Shown here: positions 34,232-41,983 of the stretch, in pieces
Position numbering within the stretch: position 1 is the stretch's first letter
Layout of the letters: each line of letters begins with the position of its first letter
Assembly (NCBI RefSeq): GCF_001422405.1
Contig: NZ_LMMV01000001.1
Location: 559,275 to 623,274 of the forward strand
DNA length: 64,000 bases
Reading direction: 5' to 3'
DNA from: Pseudorhodoferax sp. Leaf267
Lineage (GTDB): Bacteria; Pseudomonadota; Gammaproteobacteria; Burkholderiales; Burkholderiaceae_C
Notes under the pieces: generated by a model
Database searches by the model: none
What the model was told of the DNA's origin: nothing
Seen by the model: the letters and a program-made list of their open reading frames with translations, nothing else
Translations under genes and position numbers: made by a program

Positions 34232-34251
34232 TACTGGATACGAATACAGTT
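34232..34251 (-). promoter_or_regulatory. LexA-like SOS box upstream of the radical SAM/UdgX pair
   Basis: On the minus strand the site reads AACTGTATTCGTATCCAGTA. It has the CTG-N10-CAG frame and flanking A/T of the LexA operator, differing from CTGT-N8-ACAG by one base (CCAG). It ends 11 bp before the radical SAM ATG, so a bound repressor would cover the promoter or start of transcription. This suggests DNA-damage control. Confidence 0.7.
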
Positions 34252-34256
34252 GTCTG

Positions 34257-35183
34257 TCAGACGGTTATTCGTCGTTTCTTCGGCGCAGATGGCACCTGCG
34301 GCGGCTGCGCCATCACCTGCTCGTACAGCGTTTGCGCCGCCAGCGACAGGCTGCGCTCGCGCCGGCGGATGAGGTAGATGCTGCGCTTGAGCCCCGGCCA
34401 GGGCAGCGGCCGCGTCACCAGCCCAGGCTGCGCGAAATGGAACAGCGTGAGCGCCGGCATCAGGCTCACGCCCAGGCCGGCGCGCACCATGCCCATGGCG
34501 GTGGCGAGCTGGTCCACCTCCATCAGCGTCTGCATCTGCAGCGGGTGCAGCGCGGCGTCCAGGTACTGGCGCACGCTGGAGCTGCGGGCCATGTGCACAA
34601 AGGGGTAGGCCGCCACGTCGCGCGGGCGCACCTCGGGCAGTGCGGCCAGCGGGTGGCCGGCGGGGCAGACCAGGTGGAAGTCGTCGCTGCAAAAGGGCTC
34701 GGCGCGCAGCTCCTGCGTGTCGGCGCGTATGGCGGCCAGCGCAAAGTCGGCCTGGCCGCTGCGCACGCGCTCTACGCAGGGCTCGGACAGCACGTCGGCC
34801 ACTTCGATCTCCACGCCCGGGTGCTGCTCTTTGTAGCCGCGCAGGATGCCGGGCAGCCAGCCCGCCGCCAGCGAAGGCAGCAGCGCAATCGACACCCGGC
34901 CGCGCCGGCGCGCCAGCTGGTCCGACACGCCGGACAGCGCGGCGTCGAACTCGGCCAGCACACGCCGCGCCGACACCTCGAACTCGATGCCCTCGGCCGT
35001 GGGCTCCACATGCCGCGTGCTGCGGTCGAACAGGCGCAGGCCCAGCGTGGCTTCGAGCTGCCCGATCAGCGCGCTGAAGGCGGGTTGCGACAGGTGGCAC
35101 AGCGCGGCGGCGCGCGTGAAGCTGCGCTGCTCGGCCAGCGCCACGAAGGCCTGCAACTGGCGCGTGGAGATGTTGGGTTTCAT
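34257..35183 (-). CDS. LysR-type transcriptional regulator
   Basis: A 308-residue LysR protein. The N-terminal winged helix-turn-helix is RQLQAFVALAEQRSFTRAAALCHLSQPAFSALIGQLEATLG; a substrate-binding domain fills 90-295. It is divergent from the AtuA-like operon, with 87 bp between starts containing inverted repeats. It is therefore the likely regulator of that operon and of itself. Effector unknown. It ends 35 bp before the radical SAM gene, which seems to have its own LexA-type control. Confidence 0.93.
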   Translation of the reverse strand: MKPNISTRQLQAFVALAEQRSFTRAAALCHLSQPAFSALIGQLEATLGLRLFDRSTRHVEPTAEGIEFEVSARRVLAEFDAALSGVSDQLARRRGRVSIALLPSLAAGWLPGILRGYKEQHPGVEIEVADVLSEPCVERVRSGQADFALAAIRADTQELRAEPFCSDDFHLVCPAGHPLAALPEVRPRDVAAYPFVHMARSSSVRQYLDAALHPLQMQTLMEVDQLATAMGMVRAGLGVSLMPALTLFHFAQPGLVTRPLPWPGLKRSIYLIRRRERSLSLAAQTLYEQVMAQPPQVPSAPKKRRITV

Positions 35184-35226
35184 CTGTGATCCAAATCAGT
35201 TGATCCGAATTTTCGAATTCACAGAT
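35182..35226. promoter_or_regulatory. Inverted repeats in LysR/AtuA divergent promoter
   Basis: ATCTGTGA at 35182-35189 and its reverse complement TCACAGAT at 35219-35226 flank a second palindrome, GAATT-TTCG-AATTC at 35207-35220. The nested dyads in an 87-bp divergent gap are good candidates for LysR binding sites. The outer left arm overlaps the lysR start codon. Confidence 0.55.
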
Positions 35227-35270
35227 TAACCCAGGCCTCCTACATTGCGGCCAAACGAGCAAGGAGACAT

Positions 35271-36623
35271 GTGAGCCAAGAACTTTTGCGCATCGGCTGC
35301 GCGGCAGGCTTCTCGGGGGACCGCACGGACGCGGCCGGCCCCGTGGTCGACGCGCTGGTCGCGGCCGGCGGCCCGGCCTTTCTGATTTTCGAGACCCTGG
35401 CCGAGCGCACGCTGGCGCTGGCCCAGCTCGCGCGCCGCCACGACCCCGACGCGGGCTACGAACCCCTTCTCGCCGACCTGCTGCGCCCCGTGCTCGCCCA
35501 ATGCCTGGCGCATGGCGTGCGCATCGTCAGCAACTTCGGCGCCGCCAACCCGGTGGGCGCCGCCCGCCGCATCCACGCACTGGCGCACGAACTCGGCCTG
35601 CCCGCGCCGCGCATCGCGGTGGTGGAGGGCGACGACGTGAGCGGCCCCGCCCACCGCGCGCTGCTGGAGCAGGCGCTGCCCGGCACGCTGCAACAACTGC
35701 AGGTCGTCTCCGCCAACGCCTACCAGGGCGCCGAGGCGATTGCCGACGCGCTGCTGGCCGGCGCCGACATCGTGGTCTGCGGCCGCGTGTCCGACCCGTC
35801 ACTCGCCGTCGGCCCCGCGCTGGCCCACTTCGGCTGGGCGCGCGACGACTGGACGCGCATCGCCCGCGCCACCATGGCCGGCCACCTGCTCGAGTGCGGC
35901 ACCCAGGTCTCGGGCGGCTACTACGCCGACCCCGGCTACAAGGACGTGCCCGGCATGGCCAGCCTGGGCTACCCCATCGCCGAGATCGATGCCAACGGCG
36001 ACTGCACCATCACCAAGCCGGCTGGCACGGGCGGGCGCATCGACGCCCACACGGTGAAGGAACAGCTGCTGTACGAGGTGCACGACCCGGCGGCCTACCT
36101 CACGCCCGATGTGGTGGCCGACATCAGCGAGGCCCAGGTAGAGGAAGTCGGCCCCGACCGGGTGCGCCTGTCTGGCGTGCGCGGCCATGCGCGGCCCGCG
36201 GGCCTGAAGGTCAACGTGTGCCACGCCACGGGCTGGTTCGCCGAGGGCGAGATCTCGTATGCCGGCGCCCGCGCCGAGGGCCGCGCGCGGCTGGCGGCCC
36301 AGGTGCTGCGCGAGCGCCTGGCCGGCCTGGGCCCGCTGCGTGCCGACCTGATCGGCGTGGCCAGCGTGTTCGCCGACGACGGCGGCGAGTGGCTGGCCGA
36401 CGTGCCCGACGGCGGCGCGCAGGACGTGCGCCTGCGCATCGCCATGAACCATACCGACAAGCAGGCCGCCGAGCGCCTGGGCCGCGAGGTCACCGCGCTC
36501 TACACCTGCGGCCCCGCGGGCGGCGGCGGCGTGCGCACCGCGCTGCGCCAGCGCCTGGGCACGGTGTCGTGCAGCCTGCCGCGCGAGCATGTGCCGGCCA
36601 CCTTCAGCTTCATCCCGTCATGA
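35271..36623 (+). CDS. AtuA-like acyclic terpene utilisation family protein (DUF1446)
   Basis: A 450-residue protein beginning LRIGCAAGFSGDRTDAAGPVVDAL. It contains IVSNFGAANPVGAARRI, the SANAYQGAEAIADAL and VCGRVSDPSLAVGPALAHFGW segments, and LECGTQVSGGYYADPGYKDVP, all typical of the AtuA/DUF1446 family. AtuA is required for citronellol-type terpene use in pseudomonads, but its reaction is not established and homologues occur in other catabolic loci. The start is GTG behind AAGGAGA. It overlaps the next gene by ATGA. Confidence 0.85.
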   Translation: MSQELLRIGCAAGFSGDRTDAAGPVVDALVAAGGPAFLIFETLAERTLALAQLARRHDPDAGYEPLLADLLRPVLAQCLAHGVRIVSNFGAANPVGAARRIHALAHELGLPAPRIAVVEGDDVSGPAHRALLEQALPGTLQQLQVVSANAYQGAEAIADALLAGADIVVCGRVSDPSLAVGPALAHFGWARDDWTRIARATMAGHLLECGTQVSGGYYADPGYKDVPGMASLGYPIAEIDANGDCTITKPAGTGGRIDAHTVKEQLLYEVHDPAAYLTPDVVADISEAQVEEVGPDRVRLSGVRGHARPAGLKVNVCHATGWFAEGEISYAGARAEGRARLAAQVLRERLAGLGPLRADLIGVASVFADDGGEWLADVPDGGAQDVRLRIAMNHTDKQAAERLGREVTALYTCGPAGGGGVRTALRQRLGTVSCSLPREHVPATFSFIPS

Positions 36624-37000
36624 CTTCTGCCATCACCGTCCCCCTGTTCCGCGCCGCGCACGGCCGCACCGGCGACAAGGGCAACCGTTCCAACATCAGC
36701 GTGATCGCCTGGCACCCCGAGCTGTGGCCGCTGCTGCTGGCCCAGGTGACCGAAGAGGCCGTGGCCGCGCAGTTCGCGCACCGGCATCCGGCCCGCGTCA
36801 CACGCCACGTGCTGCCGAACCTGCAGGCCATGAACTTCGTGCTCGACGAGGTGCTGGACGGCGGCGTGAACGACGCGCTGAACCTGGACAGCCACGGCAA
36901 GGCCTTGTCGTTCCGCCTGCTCGAACTGCCCATCCAGGTGCCGCGCGACCTGGTGGCCCGCCTGGCCGGCCCGCCGCTCACCGAACAAGAACTTTCCTGA
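36620..37000 (+). CDS. AtuA-associated small protein (AtuA C-terminal-like domain)
   Basis: A 126-residue protein that corresponds to the C-terminal domain often fused to AtuA-type proteins: VPLFRAAHGRTGDKGNRSNISVIAWHPELW at the start and a conserved RHVLPNLQAMNFVLDEVLDGGVNDALNLDSHGK core (described by its key residues, 60-95). Its ATG overlaps the AtuA-like stop by ATGA, so the two proteins are probably made in equal amounts and form one complex. Function unknown beyond association. Confidence 0.85.
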   Translation: MTSAITVPLFRAAHGRTGDKGNRSNISVIAWHPELWPLLLAQVTEEAVAAQFAHRHPARVTRHVLPNLQAMNFVLDEVLDGGVNDALNLDSHGKALSFRLLELPIQVPRDLVARLAGPPLTEQELS

Positions 37001-37025
37001 TCCTCAACCCTTGGAGACAACACCC

Positions 37026-38015
37026 ATGACGCACCGCCCATCCACCCGCCGCCGCCGGCTGCTCGCCACCAGCCTTGTGCTGGCCACCGGCGCCTTGCTC
37101 GCGCAGGGCGCGCTGGCCCAGGCCTTCCCCAGCAAGCCCATCACCTTCGTCGTGCCGTTCGCCGCCGGCAGCGCCACCGACCAGATCGCGCGCGCGCTCG
37201 GCCAGTCCATCACCGACCAGACCAGGCAGCCCGTGGTGGTGGACAACAAGGGCGGCGCCAGCGGCCAGATCGCCGCGAGCCAGGTGGCCCGCGCGCCGGC
37301 CGACGGCTACACCGTGCTCATCACCACCAACACCACGCACGCGGCCAACGAGCACCTGTACAAGAAGCTCAGCTACGACCCGGTGAAGGACTTCGCGCCC
37401 ATCACCGGCCTGGGCAAGGGCGGCCAGGTGCTGGTGGTGCGCATGGACACGCCCTACACCAACGTGATGGACCTCGTGGCCGCGGCCAAGAAGACGCCCG
37501 GCAAACTCAGCTTCGGCAGCGGCAGCTCGTCCAGCCGCATGGCAGGCGAAATGTTCAAGCAGCTCAGCGGCACCGACATCCTGCACGTGCCCTACAAGAG
37601 CAACCCGAACGCGATCACCGACCTGCTGGGCGGCCAGATCGACTTCATGATCACCGACACCTCCACCGGCGTGCCGCAGGTCAAGGGCGGCAAGCTCAAG
37701 GCGCTGGGCGTTTCCACCGTGGACCGCAACCCTCTGCTGCCCGAAGTGCCCACGATTGCCGAGGCCGGCGTGAAGGGCTACGACATGGGCTACTGGTTCG
37801 CCGCCTACGCGCCGGCCGGCACGCCGCCGGCCGTGGTCGCCAAGCTGCAGGAACTGCTGGCCGCCGGCACCAAGAGCGCGGCGGCCAAGAGCTTCTACGA
37901 CGGCAGCGGCTCGGTGGCCTGGACGACGACACCGGACGGGCTGGCCAAGTTCCAGGCGGCCGAGACGGCCAAGTGGGGCAAGGTCATCAAGGCCGCGGGC
38001 ATCGAGGCGGAGTGA
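37026..38015 (+). CDS. Bug/TctC-family tripartite tricarboxylate receptor
   Basis: A 329-residue periplasmic receptor. The signal peptide starts THRPSTRRRRLLATSL, rich in arginine and possibly Tat-dependent, and cleaves near ALAQA. Core marks are KPITFVVPFAAGSATD, VVDNKGGASGQIAA, and HVPYKSNPNAITDLLGGQIDFM. GGAGACAAC precedes the ATG at 37026. It follows the AtuA pair in one operon and is expected to bind a carboxylate made or used by the neighbouring hydrolases. No tctAB genes are near. Confidence 0.9.
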   Translation: MTHRPSTRRRRLLATSLVLATGALLAQGALAQAFPSKPITFVVPFAAGSATDQIARALGQSITDQTRQPVVVDNKGGASGQIAASQVARAPADGYTVLITTNTTHAANEHLYKKLSYDPVKDFAPITGLGKGGQVLVVRMDTPYTNVMDLVAAAKKTPGKLSFGSGSSSSRMAGEMFKQLSGTDILHVPYKSNPNAITDLLGGQIDFMITDTSTGVPQVKGGKLKALGVSTVDRNPLLPEVPTIAEAGVKGYDMGYWFAAYAPAGTPPAVVAKLQELLAAGTKSAAAKSFYDGSGSVAWTTTPDGLAKFQAAETAKWGKVIKAAGIEAE

Positions 38016-38023
38016 CCTGAACT

Positions 38024-38170
38024 CCCTCTCCCCTGGGAGAGGGCAGGGGTGAGGGCTCCTAACTCCCTCTCCCTCTGGGAGAGGGCAGGGGTGAGGGCCA
38101 GCGGCGTCAAAGCCCGCGCCCAGCTTGAGCCGGCCCCTCACCCCAACCCTCTCCCCAAAGGGGCGAGGGG
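38024..38170. repeat. Cluster of three REP-like palindromes
   Basis: CCCTCTCCC-CT-GGGAGAGGG at 38024-38043, CCCTCTCCC-TCT-GGGAGAGGG at 38065-38085, and a degenerate third copy at 38147-38170 (CCCTCTCCCC-AAAG-GGGCGAGGGG). Each first copy is followed by CAGGGGTGAGGGC; the third is preceded by the inverse CCCCTCACCCCAA. Same family as the elements at 6570 and 49556. Lies between the Bug and tannase-type genes. Confidence 0.9.
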
Positions 38171-38204
38171 GCAAGACAGCCTTGACGACAACGAGGAGAC
38201 AAAC

Positions 38205-39821
38205 ATGCACCCGATTTCCCCCCGCACCCTGGCGGGCTGCGCAGCCCTGGCCCTGCTCGCCGCCTGTGGCGGCTCCGATGCCGGCGACGACCCCGGCACC
38301 CCCATCGCCACGCCCAGGAGCTGCGAGACCAGCGCGCTGGCCACCGTGCAGCTCAGCGGCGCCAGCGTGACCGGCGCCACGCCCGTGGCCGCCGGCAGCT
38401 TCACGCCCCCCGGCAGCAGCACGGCGATCGCCAACCTGCCCGCGTTCTGCCGCATCACGGGCGAGGCCACGCCCAGCAGCGATTCGCTCGTGAAGTTCGA
38501 GGTCTGGGTGCCCGAGGGCACGGCCTGGAACGGCAAGATGGTCGTCACCGGCAACGGCGGCTACAGCCCCGCGCTCAGCACCAACGACATGGCCTACGCC
38601 ATGCGCCAGGGCTACGCCGTGGTGGGCGGCGACACCGGCCACCAGTCCACCGACCCGAACGAGATGTTCTGGGGCGTGGGCCACCCCGAGAAGATCCGCG
38701 ACTGGGGCACGCGCTCCATCCATGCCATCACCGCGCCGTCGCGCACGCTGATCGCCGGCCTCGCGGCCAAGGAACCCACGCGCGCCTACTACTACGGCTG
38801 CTCCACCGGCGGCCACCAGGGCTATGCCGAGATGCAGCGCTACCCTGACGACTTCGACGGCGTGATCGCGGGCGCCCCGGGCAACAACCGTACGCGGCTG
38901 AACGTGGAGTTCCTGCACCGCTACCTGTCCAACCGCGCGGCCAACACCAGCGGCCCCGTGATCCTCACCGCGGCCAAGGCCACGCTGATCACGCAGCGCG
39001 CGATTGCCGCCTGTGACGCGCTGGACGGCGTGACTGACGGCGTCATGGAGAACCCGCTCGCCTGCACGGCCGACAGGTTCGACGTCGCCAGCCTGCAATG
39101 CACGGGTGCCGACGCGGCCGACTGCCTAACGGCCGAGCAGGTGGCCGTGGCGCAGAAGATCTACGCCGGCCCGAAGAACGCACGCACCGGCCAACAGATC
39201 TACCCCGGCCTGCCGGTCGGCAGCGAATCGGGCTGGGCCGGCTACTGGGGCGGCGCCGAACCGGTGCGCGCCGACTACTGGCGGCTGTGGGTGTTCGACA
39301 ACCCGCAGTGGAACTGGTGGACCTTCGACTACGACCGCGACCTGGCCTATGCCGACGCCAAGGTCGGCCCGCTGGTCGACCAGACCAGCGCCGACCTGTC
39401 GGCCTTCAAGGCATCCGGCGGCAAGGCCATCGTGTTCCAGGGCTGGCAGGACGCCGTGGTCAACCCGGTCGACACCATCGCCTACGCCGAGCGCGTGAAG
39501 GCCGCGCAGGGCACGCAGGCCGAGATGGAGAAGTTCTACCGCCTGTTCCTGGTGCCCGGCATGGGCCACTGCGGCGGCGGCGCGGGCGCCACCACCTTCG
39601 GCAACAGCGGCGGCCAGGCGCCCAACCCCACGGCCGCCAACGACCTGCTGATGGCGCTGGACCGCTGGGTGGAGCAGGGCACGGCGCCCGACAGCATCGT
39701 GGCCGCCCGCGTGACCGGCGGCGCCGTGGTGCGCACAAGGCCACTGTGCAGCTACCCCAAGACCGCCGTCTACCAGGGCAGCGGCAGCACCGACGACGCG
39801 GCCAGCTTCCGCTGCCAATGA
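38205..39821 (+). CDS. Tannase/feruloyl esterase family lipoprotein
   Basis: A 538-residue protein with a lipoprotein signal (ALLAACGGS lipobox, lipidated Cys about residue 21). The serine hydrolase body is of the tannase/feruloyl esterase family: YYYGCSTGGHQG with the nucleophile S200, many cysteines, GWQDAVVNP for the acid, and PGMGHCGGG for the catalytic histidine. This family cleaves esters of aromatic acids and includes MHETase. Being surface or periplasm anchored, it could free a carboxylic acid for the adjacent Bug receptor. Ester substrate unknown. AGGAGACAAAC precedes the ATG. Confidence 0.9.
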   Translation: MHPISPRTLAGCAALALLAACGGSDAGDDPGTPIATPRSCETSALATVQLSGASVTGATPVAAGSFTPPGSSTAIANLPAFCRITGEATPSSDSLVKFEVWVPEGTAWNGKMVVTGNGGYSPALSTNDMAYAMRQGYAVVGGDTGHQSTDPNEMFWGVGHPEKIRDWGTRSIHAITAPSRTLIAGLAAKEPTRAYYYGCSTGGHQGYAEMQRYPDDFDGVIAGAPGNNRTRLNVEFLHRYLSNRAANTSGPVILTAAKATLITQRAIAACDALDGVTDGVMENPLACTADRFDVASLQCTGADAADCLTAEQVAVAQKIYAGPKNARTGQQIYPGLPVGSESGWAGYWGGAEPVRADYWRLWVFDNPQWNWWTFDYDRDLAYADAKVGPLVDQTSADLSAFKASGGKAIVFQGWQDAVVNPVDTIAYAERVKAAQGTQAEMEKFYRLFLVPGMGHCGGGAGATTFGNSGGQAPNPTAANDLLMALDRWVEQGTAPDSIVAARVTGGAVVRTRPLCSYPKTAVYQGSGSTDDAASFRCQ

Positions 39822-39846
39822 TTTGTTGAAAACGAGGAGACCGACG

Positions 39847-41970
39847 ATGCACACGATCTGGAAGACGACAGCGCTGCTCGCAGCCTGCACCCTGGCCGCC
39901 TGTGGCGGCAGCGACAACGACAACGAGCCCGCGCCCCCGCCGGCCGCGACGCCGCAGCTCAAGCTCAGCGTCACCGCCACCGAAGACTTCCCCGGCACCT
40001 ACGGCACCGTGGGCGCCTACGAGAAGCTCACCGGCAGCATCAGCGGCGAGGTCGACCCCAAGGACCCGAAGAACGCCGTGATCCAGGACCTGGCGCTGGC
40101 GCCGGTCAACGCACGCGGCATGGTCGAGTACAGCGCCGAGTTCACGATGCTCAAGCCCAAGGACATGGCCAAGGCCAGCGGCGTACTGCGCTACGACGCG
40201 CCCAACCGCGGCAACATCCTCACCATGCTCAACCCCACGGCCACGCCCAGCGACGCCGTGTACCTGGAGCGCGGCTACGTCGTGCTGTACTCGGCCTGGC
40301 AGGGCGACGTGCCCAAGAGCAACCCCGCGCGCCTGACGGCCACCGTGCCCGTCGCCAAGAACGCGGACGGCAGCAGCATCACCGGCCCCTACCGCGCCGA
40401 GCTCGTGCCCAGTGCCGCCACGCCCGTCATGACGCTGCCCGGCGGTGTGTTCAACGGCACGATGATTCCGTACGCCCCCGCCAGCCTGGACAACACGCTG
40501 CCCGGCTACTCGCTCACGCGCCGCGCCAACGAGACCGACCCGCGCCAGCTGATCCCGGCCAGCGACTGGAAGTTCGCCGACTGCAGCGCGACCAACGCCT
40601 TCCCCGGCACGCTTGACGCCAGCAAGGTCTGCCTGCGTGGCGGCTTCGATCCCAGGTATCTGTACGAGCTGGTCTACGTCGCCAAGGACCCCAAGGTCAT
40701 GGGCGTGGGCCTGGCCGCGCTGCGCGACACCGTCAGCTTCTTCCGCAAGGCCACGGCCGATAGCGCGGGCACGGCCAACCCGCTGGCCGGCCGCATCACG
40801 CACGCCATCGGCCAGGGCACCTCGCAGTCGGGCAATGCCATGAAGACCTTCCTGCACCTGGGCTTCAACCAGGCGCTGGACGGCGGCAAGGTGTTCGACG
40901 GCCTGTACGCCCATGTGGCCGCACGCCAGACGAACATCAACACCCGCTTCGCCGTGCCCGGCGGCGGTGGCGGCCTGCGCACCGACCACACCGCCTTCGG
41001 CCAGACCGCGCCGCGCGGCCTGGCGGCCGACTACGTGGACGACGTGAGCGGCCGGCAGGGCGGCGTGATGAAGCGCTGCGCGGCCACGAACACCTGCCCC
41101 AAGTTCTTCCTCGGCCTGTCGGGCACGGAGTTCTGGCAGCTGCAGGGCTCGCCGGTGCTGACCGACGCCTTCGGCCTGCGCGACATCGCCCAGCCCGACA
41201 ACGCGCGCCTGTATTACTACGCCAGCACCCAGCACGGCGGCAACGGCGGCACGGCCAGCATCAGCTACGCACCGACGCGCAACGTCTACCCGGCCGGCAC
41301 GGTGGTGCACTTCACCGACACCTTCCGCGCGCTGTTCGTGGCGTTGGAAGACTGGGTGGTGCGCGGCACCGAGCCGCCGCCGAGCCAGGTGCCCAAGCTG
41401 GCCGACGGCACCTTGGCGCGGCCGGACCAGCTGGTGTTCCCGACCATGCAGGGCGTGACCTGGCCCGTGGCCGGCACGCCGACCGCGGTGCCTGCGTTCA
41501 ACTACCTGGCCCGCTATAACGGCTTCCCGCTGTTCGACTTCGGCCCGCAGTACATCCCGCAGGACGAGTCCGGCATCGCCACGCTGCTGCCGCCGTACTA
41601 CACGGGCCGTGACTACGCGATCCTGGTGCCGCAAGTCGATGCGACGACGGGGCTGACCAAGGCGGGCATCAAGAGCGTGGAGGCGCGGGCGCCGCTGGGC
41701 ACGAGCATCGAGTTCAACTATGTGGCCACGCCGGGGATCGTGGACCTGTCGAACCTGACGGGCGCGTTCATCCCGTTCCACACCACGGAGGCCGCGCGGC
41801 TCGCAGCCGGCGACACGCGGCCCTCGCTGGAGTCGCTCTACGGCAACCAGGCGGGCTACGTGGCGGCGGTGACGACGGCGGCGAACCAGCTGGTGGCCGA
41901 GCGCCTGCTGCTGCAGCGCGATGCGGACCTGCGCATCCAGCAGGCGGTGGCCAGCCCCGTGCTGCCCTGA
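39847..41970 (+). CDS. Alpha/beta-hydrolase domain lipoprotein (Abhydrolase_10 type)
   Basis: A 707-residue paralogue of the exported protein at 3398-5542, here with a lipobox (TLAACGGS) and an acidic, Pro-rich linker. Shared landmarks are IQDLALA, DAPNRGN, the GTSQSG motif at 324-329 followed by TFLHLGFN, and the YYYASTQHGG segment near the probable catalytic histidine. It is probably an outer-membrane or periplasm-anchored esterase or lactone hydrolase; substrate unknown. It ends the AtuA-Bug-tannase operon and converges with another Bug gene, 13 bp away. Confidence 0.82.
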   Translation: MHTIWKTTALLAACTLAACGGSDNDNEPAPPPAATPQLKLSVTATEDFPGTYGTVGAYEKLTGSISGEVDPKDPKNAVIQDLALAPVNARGMVEYSAEFTMLKPKDMAKASGVLRYDAPNRGNILTMLNPTATPSDAVYLERGYVVLYSAWQGDVPKSNPARLTATVPVAKNADGSSITGPYRAELVPSAATPVMTLPGGVFNGTMIPYAPASLDNTLPGYSLTRRANETDPRQLIPASDWKFADCSATNAFPGTLDASKVCLRGGFDPRYLYELVYVAKDPKVMGVGLAALRDTVSFFRKATADSAGTANPLAGRITHAIGQGTSQSGNAMKTFLHLGFNQALDGGKVFDGLYAHVAARQTNINTRFAVPGGGGGLRTDHTAFGQTAPRGLAADYVDDVSGRQGGVMKRCAATNTCPKFFLGLSGTEFWQLQGSPVLTDAFGLRDIAQPDNARLYYYASTQHGGNGGTASISYAPTRNVYPAGTVVHFTDTFRALFVALEDWVVRGTEPPPSQVPKLADGTLARPDQLVFPTMQGVTWPVAGTPTAVPAFNYLARYNGFPLFDFGPQYIPQDESGIATLLPPYYTGRDYAILVPQVDATTGLTKAGIKSVEARAPLGTSIEFNYVATPGIVDLSNLTGAFIPFHTTEAARLAAGDTRPSLESLYGNQAGYVAAVTTAANQLVAERLLLQRDADLRIQQAVASPVLP

Positions 41971-41983
41971 CCGGCGCGCCGGC

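Noticed and set aside
39460-41781. Minus-strand open frame of 773 codons
   Set aside because: Antisense of the hydrolase lipoprotein; same artefact pattern, no ribosome binding site or motif.
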